This document shows positions 35,155 through 43,560 of a stretch of DNA of 64,000 bases, one piece after another. This DNA comes from Blastococcus saxobsidens DD2 (lineage in GTDB: Bacteria; Actinomycetota; Actinomycetes; Mycobacteriales; Geodermatophilaceae). Location of the stretch: NCBI RefSeq assembly GCF_000284015.1, contig NC_016943.1, positions 2,831,541 to 2,895,540 on the forward strand, given 5' to 3'. The translations under genes were made by a program, and so were the position numbers. The notes under the pieces are model-generated. The model saw only the letters and a program-made list of their open reading frames with translations, did not search any database and was not told the origin of the DNA. Positions within the stretch are counted from its first letter, which is position 1, and every line of letters starts with the position of its first letter.

Positions 35155-35191
35155 GGCTCGTTCCTACCGGAGGGGCCGGCGGCGCAGCGGC

Positions 35192-35842
35192 TCATACCGC
35201 GAAGAACACCGTCTCGCGGTCGCCCTGCAGGTGGATGTCCAGGCGGTAGCCGTCGTCGGCCGGCGTGGCCAGCAGCGTGCTCCGCCGGTCCTCCGGCAAG
35301 GCGCGCAGCACGACGTCCTCGGCGTTGGCCTCCGCCTCGTCGGCGAAGTAGATCCGCATGACCGCCCGGTCGAGAACGCCGCGGGCGAAGACGGAGACGT
35401 CGATGTGCGGGGCCTGCAGCCCGCCCTCGCCGTCGGGCAGCCGCCCGGGCTTGAGGGTGAAGACGCCGAACTCGCCGCTGAGCGTCTGGGACCGGGCGTA
35501 GCCGCGGAAGCCGGGGTAGGACGCGGCGCCGCGCGGGTCCTCGGGCGACGGGAAGCCGCCGTCGGGGTCGGCCTGCCAGGTCTCCACCATCGCGTCGCGG
35601 ACGACGTCACCGGCGCCGTCGAACACCCGGCCGCGGATCCAGAAGCCGCCGTCGGTGCCTTCCTCCGCGGCCCAGGCGCCGTCCGGCCAGGTCAGCCCGA
35701 TGGCGAGGTAGGGCCCGACCGTGGCGCTCGGGGTGGTGCCCAGCCGGAACGGCCCGGTGAGGAAGCCGCTGCCGCGCTGCCCGGTGCGGGGCTGGAAGGG
35801 GACGGTGGGATTCGGTGGGACGTCCAGTGGGTTCGCGCTCAC
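35192..35842 (-). CDS. pcaG: Protocatechuate 3,4-dioxygenase, alpha subunit
   Basis: A 216-residue intradiol dioxygenase alpha chain. It shows FRLGTTPSATVGPYLAIGLTWPDG, the fold segment GRVFDGAGDVVRDAMVETWQADPDGGFPS, FRGYARSQTLSGEFGVFTLKPGR and APHIDVSVFARGVLDRAVMRIYF. As expected for the alpha chain it lacks the four iron ligands, which the beta chain supplies. The GTG start at 35842 overlaps the pcaH stop (GTGA), giving coupled translation and equal subunits. The pcaB start lies 37 bases after its stop. The TTPSATVGPY segment is the usual PcaG signature. Confidence 0.94.
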   Translation of the reverse strand: MSANPLDVPPNPTVPFQPRTGQRGSGFLTGPFRLGTTPSATVGPYLAIGLTWPDGAWAAEEGTDGGFWIRGRVFDGAGDVVRDAMVETWQADPDGGFPSPEDPRGAASYPGFRGYARSQTLSGEFGVFTLKPGRLPDGEGGLQAPHIDVSVFARGVLDRAVMRIYFADEAEANAEDVVLRALPEDRRSTLLATPADDGYRLDIHLQGDRETVFFAV

Positions 35843-36585
35843 GCCACATCTCCGTCGTCGTCGGTCTCGAAGGGCGTCCGGTCCGCGCCCCGCAGCACGA
35901 TGTCCCACTCGAACGCCAGCGCCCAGTTGTCCTGGGTGCGCTCGAGGGAGTACCGGCTGATCGCCCGGTGCCGTGCCGGGGCCGGGATGGCGTTGAAGAT
36001 CGGGTCCTGGCCGAACAGCGGGTCGTCCGGGAAGTACATCTGGGTCACCAGCCGCTGGGTGAACGCGCAGCCGAAGAGACTGAAGTGGATGTGCGCGGGG
36101 CGCCAGGCGTTGTGGTGGTTGCCCCACGGGTAGGCGCCGGGCTTGATCGTGAGGAACTCGTACCGGCCGAGGCTGTCGGTGACCGCCCGGCCCAGCCCGT
36201 CGAAGTGCGGGTCCAGTGGAGCCGGCCAGTTGTCGCCGACGTGCCGGTACCGGCCGGCGGAGTTGGCCTGCCAGACCTCGACCAGCGCGTCGGGCACCGG
36301 ACGGCCGTCGCTGTCGAGCACCCGTCCGTGCACGAGGACCCGCTGGCCCAGGGCCTCACCGCCGTTGCGCAGGGTGAGGTCGGCGTCCTGGGCCTGCACC
36401 CGGTCCTCGCCCAGCACCGGGCCGGTGATCTCGGTCAGCCGGTGCGGCAGGTCCACCGGCGTCCGCAGCGGCGCCCGGAGAGCGGTGCTGCGGTACTCGG
36501 GGAAGCCGAGGGGCGTCCGCGTCGCGTCGGGCTCGCGCAGGTACTGCGGCAGGTGCAGCCCACCGCCGGATGTGGTCCCGGTCAT
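35839..36585 (-). CDS. pcaH: Protocatechuate 3,4-dioxygenase, beta subunit
   Basis: A 248-residue catalytic beta chain. All four iron ligands are visible: Tyr113 (GRYRH), Tyr152 (PGAYPWGNHHNAW), His165 and His167 (RPAHIHFSLFG). Other signatures are VLVHGRVLDSDGRPVPDALVEVWQANSAG and MYFPDDPLFGQDPIFNAI. It cleaves protocatechuate between its hydroxyls to 3-carboxy-cis,cis-muconate. It is the first gene of pcaHGBDC. There is no ribosome site; TACCGT (36598-36593) ends seven bases before the ATG, which suggests a leaderless transcript. The adjacent divergent IclR regulator and a TTCCACTG site lie just upstream. Confidence 0.95.
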   Translation of the reverse strand: MTGTTSGGGLHLPQYLREPDATRTPLGFPEYRSTALRAPLRTPVDLPHRLTEITGPVLGEDRVQAQDADLTLRNGGEALGQRVLVHGRVLDSDGRPVPDALVEVWQANSAGRYRHVGDNWPAPLDPHFDGLGRAVTDSLGRYEFLTIKPGAYPWGNHHNAWRPAHIHFSLFGCAFTQRLVTQMYFPDDPLFGQDPIFNAIPAPARHRAISRYSLERTQDNWALAFEWDIVLRGADRTPFETDDDGDVA

Positions 36586-36592
36586 GCCGGGG

Positions 36593-36646
36593 ACGGTACG
36601 GCGCCGTGACTAGGCTGCCCAAGCCCAGAGTTCCACTGGGCGGGAG
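36593..36646. promoter_or_regulatory. Divergent pcaH / iclR control region with IclR-type site
   Basis: On the minus strand TACCGT (36598-36593) is a -10 box seven bases from the pcaH ATG. On the plus strand TAGGCT (36611-36616) is a likely -10 for iclR. TTCCACTGGGCGGGAG (36631-36646) lies just beyond it and matches 14 of 16 bases of the site before pobA, so it is a candidate operator for the IclR protein. Confidence 0.55.
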
Positions 36647-36656
36647 GAGGAGCCGC

Positions 36657-37433
36657 ATGGCCGGTCACAGCGCCGTTCCGGGCCGGTCGGTGACCTCGCG
36701 GGCGCTCGGCATCCTCGACGCCTTCGGCAGCGACGCTCCCCGACTGTCCCTCTCGGAGATCGCGGAACGCTCCGGCACCCCGCTCACCACGGCGCACCGG
36801 CTCCTGGGGGAGCTGACCGACTGGGGGGCGCTCGTCCGGCGGCCCGACGGGCGGTACGAGATCGGCCGCAAGCTGTGGGACCTGGGCCTGCTCGCCCCCG
36901 TGCAGCTCGGGCTGCGGCAGGTGGCGGCCCCCTTCCTGCTCGACCTGCACACCACGGTCCGGGACACCGTGCACCTGGCCGTCCGGGAGGGGCACTACGC
37001 CCTCTACGTGGAGCGGATCTCCGGCCGGGTGTCCGTGCCGATCGTCAGCCAGGTGGGCAGCCGGCTGCCGCTGCACGCGACCGGCGTGGGCAAGGTGCTG
37101 CTGGCGGCCGCCCCGGACGACGTCGTGGAGCAGGTGCTCAGCGATCTGCGGCCGGTCACCCGGCACACCGTCGTCGACCGGCACCGGCTCTCCCTCGAGC
37201 TGGCCGAGGTCCGCCGGCGGCGCTACGCCCGCACCTGCGAGGAGATGTCCGCCGGCGCCGCCTCGATCGCCGTCCCGGTGCAGGTGGAACGGCCCGCCGG
37301 TCCGCTGGCCGTCGCCGCCCTGGGCATCGTGGTGCCCCCCCAGCGACGGGACCTGGCCCGCATGGTGCCCGCGCTGGAGATGGCGGCGCGCGGCATCGCC
37401 CGCGAACTGGCCCGCTCGCTGGAATTCCACTGA
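36657..37433 (+). CDS. IclR-family regulator of the pca/pob genes
   Basis: A 258-residue IclR regulator between pcaHGBDC and pobA. The winged helix (residues 12-80) contains LSLSEIAERSGTPLTTAHRLLGELTDWGALV. The effector domain shows PVQLGLRQVAAPFLLDLHTTVRDTVHLAVREGHYALYVERISG, GSRLPLHATGVGKVLLAA and ASIAVPVQVERPAGPLAVAAL. GGAGGAGG lies before ATG 36657. It is likely to control pcaH, itself and pobA through the TTCCACTG-type sites on either side; the second site overlaps its own stop codon. It may be the local equivalent of PcaR/PobR, sensing protocatechuate or 4-hydroxybenzoate. Confidence 0.92.
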   Translation: MAGHSAVPGRSVTSRALGILDAFGSDAPRLSLSEIAERSGTPLTTAHRLLGELTDWGALVRRPDGRYEIGRKLWDLGLLAPVQLGLRQVAAPFLLDLHTTVRDTVHLAVREGHYALYVERISGRVSVPIVSQVGSRLPLHATGVGKVLLAAAPDDVVEQVLSDLRPVTRHTVVDRHRLSLELAEVRRRRYARTCEEMSAGAASIAVPVQVERPAGPLAVAALGIVVPPQRRDLARMVPALEMAARGIARELARSLEFH

Positions 37434-37476
37434 GCGGAAGCGCCCGGTTCCGCCGGCGGTCCCGGGCGCCCAGACT
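37425..37476 (+). promoter_or_regulatory. pobA promoter region with second IclR-type site
   Basis: TTCCACTGAGCGGAAG (37425-37440) overlaps the last codons and stop of iclR and is near-identical to the site before pcaH; it also has a TTCC-N7-GGAA dyad. CAGACT (37471-37476) ends six bases before the pobA GTG and looks like a leaderless -10. Confidence 0.5.
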
Positions 37477-37482
37477 CGTCGC

Positions 37483-38649
37483 GTGCGCACCCAGGTAGGC
37501 ATCATCGGCGCCGGCCCGGCCGGTCTCCTCCTGTCCCGGCTGCTGGCCCTGCGCGGGATCGACTCGGTGGTCCTCGAGAACCGGTCCCGCGAGTACATCG
37601 AGGCCCGCGTCCGCGCCGGCATCCTGGAGCAGCACACCGTCGACACGCTCACCGAGGCCGGCCTCGGCGACCGGCTGCGCCGTGAGGGCCTGGAACACCG
37701 CGGCATCCACCTGCAGTACCCCGGCACCCGGCACACGCTCGACTTCCCGGAGCTGTGCGGCCGCACCGTGTGGGTGTACGGCCAGACCGAGGTGGTGAAG
37801 GACCTCGTCGCCGCCCAGCTCGACGGTGGCCCGCCGCTGCTGTTCGACGTCTCCGACGTGCGACCTGAGGACGTCGACGGCGATTCGCCGCGCATCCGCT
37901 TCACCCACGCCGACGGCTCGCCCCAGGTGCTGGAGTGCGACGTCATCGCGGGCACCGACGGCTTCCACGGCGTCTCCCGCCCGGTCGTGGCCGACGCCGA
38001 CGGCCGGCTGTGGGAGCGCACCTATCCCTACGCGTGGCTGGGCATCCTCGCCGACGCGGCACCGGCCACCGACGAACTCGTCTACGCCTGGCACCCCGAG
38101 GGCTTCGCGCTCTACTCGATGCGCTCGCCGTCGGTCTCCCGCCTGTACCTGCAGGTGGACCCCGCCGACTCGATCGACAACTGGTCCGACGACCGCATCT
38201 GGGCGAACCTCTCCCGCCGGCTGTCCCTGGACGGCTGGGACGTCTCCACCGGCCCGATCACCGAGAAGTCGATCCTGCCGATGCGCTCGTTCGTCAGCGC
38301 GCCGATGCGCCGCGGCCGGCTCTTCCTGGCCGGGGACGCCGCGCACATCGTGCCGCCGACCGGCGCCAAGGGGCTGAACCTCGCCGTCACCGACGTGACC
38401 CTGCTCGCGACGGCGCTGACCCGGTTCCTGCAGGAGGAGCAGACGGACCTCGTCGACGCCTACTCCGACACCGCGCTGCGGCGGGTGTGGCGGTGCACGC
38501 ACTTCTCCTGGTGGATGACCTCGATGCTGCACCGCTCGGGGGACGACTTCGACGCGCAGCTGCAGCTCGCCCAGCTGCAGCGGGTCTGCTCCTCCGAGGC
38601 CGCCGCCCGCGAGCTGGCCGAGAACTACACGGGACTGCCGATCGAGTGA
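37483..38649 (+). CDS. pobA: 4-Hydroxybenzoate 3-monooxygenase
   Basis: A 388-residue class A flavoprotein with the PobA sequence throughout: VGIIGAGPAGLLLSRLLALRGIDSVVLENRSREYIEARVRAGILEQ, DVIAGTDGFHGVSRP (the DG motif), and RLFLAGDAAHIVPPTGAKGLNLAVTDV with the second FAD motif. It adds a hydroxyl at C3 of 4-hydroxybenzoate using NADPH and O2 to give protocatechuate, the substrate of PcaHG. GTG 37483 lacks a ribosome site but CAGACT ends six bases upstream, so translation is probably leaderless. The length fits the family (about 390). Confidence 0.95.
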   Translation: MRTQVGIIGAGPAGLLLSRLLALRGIDSVVLENRSREYIEARVRAGILEQHTVDTLTEAGLGDRLRREGLEHRGIHLQYPGTRHTLDFPELCGRTVWVYGQTEVVKDLVAAQLDGGPPLLFDVSDVRPEDVDGDSPRIRFTHADGSPQVLECDVIAGTDGFHGVSRPVVADADGRLWERTYPYAWLGILADAAPATDELVYAWHPEGFALYSMRSPSVSRLYLQVDPADSIDNWSDDRIWANLSRRLSLDGWDVSTGPITEKSILPMRSFVSAPMRRGRLFLAGDAAHIVPPTGAKGLNLAVTDVTLLATALTRFLQEEQTDLVDAYSDTALRRVWRCTHFSWWMTSMLHRSGDDFDAQLQLAQLQRVCSSEAAARELAENYTGLPIE

Positions 38650-38670
38650 CCGCGAAGGCCGCCCGGGTGC

Positions 38671-38988
38671 ATGCGCATCCGCATGACGGGCAGCGGACGA
38701 AGACGCTGCGTGGAGTTCTTCGCCGCCGCTGAGCAGGAGACGTACTGGCTGGTGCAGCCCCTGATGGAGGTCGGCCTGCCGCTGGACGAGATCCGGGATC
38801 TGCTGTGCCGCCTCGGCTTCGAGGCCGTCGTCTGCGACAGCCGCAGCATCGACGCCCGGGTGAGCAGCCTCGTCGGCGACCGTCCGGACGGCGTCCGGGC
38901 GGCCTGGGTGGAGACGGTCAGCCGGATGATCGCCGTGCCGCAGGCCGACGCCGGCGCACGGCCGGTGAGGCCAGCGCCTCCGGGGTGA
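38671..38988 (+). CDS. Hypothetical protein after pobA (about 93-105 aa)
   Basis: A small soluble protein, 22 bases downstream of pobA. The part from VEFFAAAEQETYWLVQPLMEVGLPLDEIRDLLCRLGFEAVVCDSRS onward has the strong third-position GC bias of real genes here. The bases before it, at 38695-38709, do not, so the true start may be GTG 38710 rather than ATG 38671. LPLDEIRDLL resembles the helix of MerR-type regulators, but no full domain is present. I do not recognise the family. It might be transcribed with pobA. Confidence 0.55.
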   Translation: MRIRMTGSGRRRCVEFFAAAEQETYWLVQPLMEVGLPLDEIRDLLCRLGFEAVVCDSRSIDARVSSLVGDRPDGVRAAWVETVSRMIAVPQADAGARPVRPAPPG

Positions 38989-39065
38989 TCCGCACGCCGT
39001 CCCGGCGGTTCGCCTCCCGGGCCGACCGGTGCGTGCACGTCCGGCGGTTGCCCGGTGAGCCGGAT

Positions 39066-39079
39066 CTACCGGCCGGTAG
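39066..39079. promoter_or_regulatory. CTACCGGCCGGTAG palindrome, candidate TetR-type operator
   Basis: A perfect 14-bp palindrome in the 155-base gap before the first acyl-CoA dehydrogenase, 65 bases from its ATG. TACCGG/CCGGTA-type palindromes are common TetR-family operators for acyl-CoA catabolism in actinobacteria; no TetR gene is adjacent. Confidence 0.45.
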
Positions 39080-39143
39080 GCCGTGTGGGATCGTCGGGGG
39101 CACTACGTCGAGACGGCGCTGCCGCCGTCAGGAAAGAGGACCG

Positions 39144-40319
<1,176 letters not shown>

Positions 40320-40325
40320 ACTGAC

Positions 40326-41501
40326 GTGAACTTCGATTTCGACAGCGAGCAGAACGACCTGCGCGAGGCCGTCCGCGGTCTCCTGGAGCGGGCGTACGGC
40401 GACAGCGAGCAGCGCCGCAAGGTGGTGGCCAACGACCCGGGCTTCGACGAGAAGACCTGGTCGCGGCTGGCCGAGATGGGGCTGCTGGGCCTGCCCTTCG
40501 CCGAGGAGCACGGCGGCATGGGCGCCGGGCCGATCGAGGTGGCGATCGTCGCCGAGGAGATCGGCCGGGTCATCGCCCCCGAGCCGTTCATCGAGGCGGT
40601 CGTGCTCGCCGGTGGCCTGATCGCCGCCGTCGGCACCGACGAGCAGAAGGGCGAGCTCCTCGCCGCCATCGCCGAGGGCACGACGGTGCCCGCCTTCGCC
40701 CACGCGGAGATCGGGACCCGGTGGAGCGCGTCGGCCGCGGCGGTCACCGCCACGCGGACCGGCGAGGGCTGGACGCTCTCCGGCGTCAAGGAGCCGGTGC
40801 CGAACGGCGCGCATGCCGACGTCCTCGTCGTCTCGGCTCTGCTGGCCGGGGACGGGGCCCCCGGCGGCACCGGGCTGTTCGTGGTGCAGGGTGACGCGGC
40901 GGGCCTGACCCGCACCGGCTACCGCACCCACGACGGCACCCGCGCGGCCAACGTCCGCTTCGACGGCACCCCGGCCACCCTGCTGGGTGGCAGCGACTCC
41001 CCCACCCACCCGGACCAGACCGCCGCCATCGAGCGGGTCCTCGCCGAGGCGCGGATCGCCTACAGCCACGAGGCGATCGGGGCGATGGACACCGCGCTGC
41101 GGATCACCGCCGAGTACCTCAAGACCCGCAAGCAGTTCGGGGTCACCCTCAACCGGTTCCAGGCGCTCACCTTCCGCGCCGCGGACATGTACGTGTCCCT
41201 GGAGCTGGCCCGCAGCACCGCGCTGTGGGCGTCGATGGTGCAGGAGGCCGGCGGCGACGTCGTCTCCGCCGCCGACCGCGCCCGGCTGCAGAGCAGCCGT
41301 GCCGGCCGGCACGTCGGCAAGGAGGCGATCCAGCTGCACGGCGGGATCGGGGTGACGGCGGAGTACTCCGTCGGCCACTACACCAGCCGGCTCACCGCGA
41401 TCGACCACCTGCTCGGTGACGGTGGCTTCGCCGTCGCCCGGCTCGCCGAGCACGTCGGCGAGCGGGAGACGGTCGACCCGCTGGGCGCCCCGTACGCCTG
41501 A
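40326..41501 (+). CDS. Acyl-CoA dehydrogenase, partner subunit
   Basis: A 391-residue acyl-CoA dehydrogenase-like protein: MGLLGLPFAEEHGGMGAGPIEVAIVAEEIGR, ATRTGEGWTLSGVKEPVPNGAHADVLVV in place of the strict FAD signature, SHEAIGAMDTALRITAEYLKTRKQFGVTLNRFQALTFRAADMYV, and IQLHGGIGVTAEYSVGHYTSRLTAIDHLLGD. The loss of the WMTG/EPxAGSD motif seen in its neighbour is typical of the partner chain of heteromeric alpha2beta2 acyl-CoA dehydrogenases. Starts at GTG 40326, six bases after the stop of the first subunit. A perfect inverted repeat follows the gene. Confidence 0.9.
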   Translation: MNFDFDSEQNDLREAVRGLLERAYGDSEQRRKVVANDPGFDEKTWSRLAEMGLLGLPFAEEHGGMGAGPIEVAIVAEEIGRVIAPEPFIEAVVLAGGLIAAVGTDEQKGELLAAIAEGTTVPAFAHAEIGTRWSASAAAVTATRTGEGWTLSGVKEPVPNGAHADVLVVSALLAGDGAPGGTGLFVVQGDAAGLTRTGYRTHDGTRAANVRFDGTPATLLGGSDSPTHPDQTAAIERVLAEARIAYSHEAIGAMDTALRITAEYLKTRKQFGVTLNRFQALTFRAADMYVSLELARSTALWASMVQEAGGDVVSAADRARLQSSRAGRHVGKEAIQLHGGIGVTAEYSVGHYTSRLTAIDHLLGDGGFAVARLAEHVGERETVDPLGAPYA

Positions 41502-41512
41502 CGCCGCGCAGA

Positions 41513-41570
41513 CGCTGTGCGCAGACGAGCAGTTCGCCACCACCGCGATCCTGCTCGTCTGCGCACAGCG
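41513..41570. terminator. Perfect 20-bp inverted repeat, bidirectional terminator
   Basis: CGCTGTGCGCAGACGAGCAG (41513-41532) and its exact complement (41551-41570) surround an 18-base loop. It lies between the convergent acyl-CoA dehydrogenase and HDOD genes, 11 and 13 bases from their stops. Long perfect stems with an 18-base loop are also seen in extragenic repeats. Confidence 0.75.
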
Positions 41571-41583
41571 ACGCGGTCCTCGC

Positions 41584-42420
41584 TCAGTCGCCCAGCATCG
41601 CGCGGCGGAGCTCGTCGGCGCCGGCCCGCACCGCGTCGAGCACCGGCACCAGGTCGTCCTCGCGCAGCTGACCGCAGGTGAGCCGGGCGATCGGCACGGT
41701 GTCGTAGTCCTCGGTGGTCAGCCGTGCCGCGACCTCGAAGGCACCGCGAAGCAGGGCGCCCTCCATCGACGTGACGTCGTCGACCTCGTCGAGCCTGGTC
41801 GTCATGCTGTGCGGGAAGCCCCACTGCTCGAGGGCGACGGCGGTCAGGCGGAGGCTGTTGATGCCGTACCGGCGCAGCTCCGCGGTACGCCGGGTGGTGA
41901 CGTCGGGGTGCTCGGCCGTCAGCTCGGCATAGCCGTCGGTGTCGTTGTGGTGCAGCAGCGCCGCACCCAGCTGGGCCAGCAGGCCGATGCACAGGGCGTC
42001 CTGCGGCCGTTCACCGAAGCGCGGCGCGAGCGTGGAGGAGGCGAGGGCGAGGCTGGTCGTCACGTCCCAGAAGTTCTCCGGCAGGCGGGACTCGTCGTCC
42101 AGCTCGGTCAGCGCCACGGTGGCCATGGTCCGCACGGTGGTGAACCCGACCACCGTGACGGCGAACTGCAGCGAGGTCACCCGCCCGCGCATGCCGAAGT
42201 ACGCGGAGTTGGCCAGCTTCATCACCCGGCTGGCCAGGGCGACGTCGGAGGCGAGGATGCCCGAGAGCACCTTGGCGCTGGTGTCGTCGGAGTTCGCCAC
42301 GGAGACGATCTGCGCCGCCACGGGCCGCTGGGCGGCCATGGTGTCGATGCTGCTGAGCACCTTCTCCAGGTCGAACACGGGGGCGGCCTCGGCTCTAGCC
42401 GGGAACGGGGTGACGGTCAT
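41584..42420 (-). CDS. HDOD-domain signalling protein
   Basis: A 278-residue protein with an HDOD domain (about 20-215): ILASDVALASRVMKLANSAYFGMRGRVTSLQFAVTVVGFTTVRTMATVALTEL and ALCIGLLAQLGAALLHHND. The HD phosphohydrolase residues are largely missing, as usual for HDOD, so it is likely a protein-binding signalling module rather than an enzyme. The ATG overlaps the stop of the PAS/EAL-remnant gene by four bases (ATGA). HDOD domains are often fused to EAL domains (YuxH/CdgJ type); here they are on adjacent, coupled genes. A role in cyclic-di-GMP or stress signalling is inferred. Confidence 0.85.
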   Translation of the reverse strand: MTVTPFPARAEAAPVFDLEKVLSSIDTMAAQRPVAAQIVSVANSDDTSAKVLSGILASDVALASRVMKLANSAYFGMRGRVTSLQFAVTVVGFTTVRTMATVALTELDDESRLPENFWDVTTSLALASSTLAPRFGERPQDALCIGLLAQLGAALLHHNDTDGYAELTAEHPDVTTRRTAELRRYGINSLRLTAVALEQWGFPHSMTTRLDEVDDVTSMEGALLRGAFEVAARLTTEDYDTVPIARLTCGQLREDDLVPVLDAVRAGADELRRAMLGD

Positions 42421-43268
42421 GGGGTCGGCTCTCCGTGGGATGCGAACCAGGCGGCGGTGCGCGAGCCGGTCATGGGTTGGCTGAGGCCGAAGCCCTGCAG
42501 GTACGTGGCGCCCATGCGGGCCAGCTCCGCGGCCTGGTCGGCGGTCTCCACCCCCTCGGCGACGGTGCTCAGGTTGAGGCTGCGGGCCAACGCGATGACC
42601 GCGGAGGCGATCTCGGTGTGGCCGTGGGCGAGCTCGGCGACGAAGGACCAGGCCGACACCTGCTCGATGACCGCCTCGATGTCCTCGTCGTGCACGGTGT
42701 CGATCCAGCCGGTGCCCAGCAGCTGCTCGGCGCGGCGCCCCACGAGGCTGCAGAACGCGTCGTTGACGTGCGCCAGCCGCATGCCCTGCTCGGACAGCAG
42801 CGTCGGCACCGGCGACCGCTCGGTGAGCGTCGAGAAGCGGCGCTCGTGGGCGTCGGCGGTGGCCCGCAGCGCCCGCTCCTGCTCGTTGGTCGCGGAGACG
42901 ATGCGGATCGTCCACATCCGGCCGCCGGGCGAGGGCGTGGTGGTGACCACGGACTGCACCATGGCGCCGCTGGCGGTGCGCACGGGCAGGGTCATCCGGG
43001 CGGCCCGCTCACGGCGCAGGAGGAGCTCGAGCTCCCCGCCCCCGAGGCTCGGGAAGAGGTGGTCGACGGGCAGAGCGCGCACGTCGTCCAGCCCGTAACC
43101 CAGCAGCTCGACGGCCCCGGCGTTGACCCATGTGACGCGAACGCGCCCGGCCACCGTCTCGGCGACCACCAGGGCGAAGCCGTCGCTGACGCTGGCGCAG
43201 TAGAACACCGAGGACACGATCTCCGGTGGGACGCGGTCGTCGTCGGGTTCGCTGATGAAGACGGACAC
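42417..43268 (-). CDS. PAS-PAS protein with a C-terminal EAL-domain remnant
   Basis: A 283-residue protein. Residues about 15-120 form one PAS-like domain ([32 protein letters not shown]), residues 135-210 a second ([46 protein letters not shown]). The last 75 residues match only the end of EAL domains: [47 protein letters not shown]. The EAL motif, most metal ligands and the GGDEF domain that normally lies between PAS and EAL are absent. So it cannot be a diguanylate cyclase or phosphodiesterase; it may bind a partner. GTG 43268 has GGGGAGG just upstream. It is coupled to the HDOD gene. Confidence 0.75.
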   Translation of the reverse strand: MSVFISEPDDDRVPPEIVSSVFYCASVSDGFALVVAETVAGRVRVTWVNAGAVELLGYGLDDVRALPVDHLFPSLGGGELELLLRRERAARMTLPVRTASGAMVQSVVTTTPSPGGRMWTIRIVSATNEQERALRATADAHERRFSTLTERSPVPTLLSEQGMRLAHVNDAFCSLVGRRAEQLLGTGWIDTVHDEDIEAVIEQVSAWSFVAELAHGHTEIASAVIALARSLNLSTVAEGVETADQAAELARMGATYLQGFGLSQPMTGSRTAAWFASHGEPTP

Positions 43269-43560
43269 GGTCCTCCCCTCGTCCACACAGGCGCCGATGC
43301 TCGGGCGCGCTGCGGACTACTTCGGCCCATCCCCCCTCCGGTCTCCACCCGGGTCCCTGCCAGGCCCCCCGTCCGGGGGAGTCGGCGTCGCGCCCCGTGT
43401 CCCGGCCGGCCGGCAACGTGGACTCGCTCACATCTGCGGAGCCGGATGCGCGGTCGATCCGTCGGCAGGCGAAGATCCCTCCGGATCCACCAGCACCGCG
43501 AACGACCCCACCGCAGGCGGTCAGGCGACGAAGCCTGCCCCCGAGGAACGGAGCGCCACG
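43269..43560. promoter_or_regulatory. Divergent intergenic region upstream of pntAB
   Basis: About 290 bases between the PAS gene and pntA. It contains GC-rich dyads (for example CAGGC-N6-GCCTG near the pntA end) and a short CCCCCG/CGGGGG hairpin, but no pattern I recognise as a known riboswitch. It should hold both promoters and a long pntA leader. Confidence 0.35.

Noticed and set aside
43340..43380. CCCCCCG/CGGGGG hairpin before pntA as a terminator or riboswitch
   Set aside because: The stem is short with a 2-4 base loop and no partner structure; too weak to call in such GC-rich sequence.
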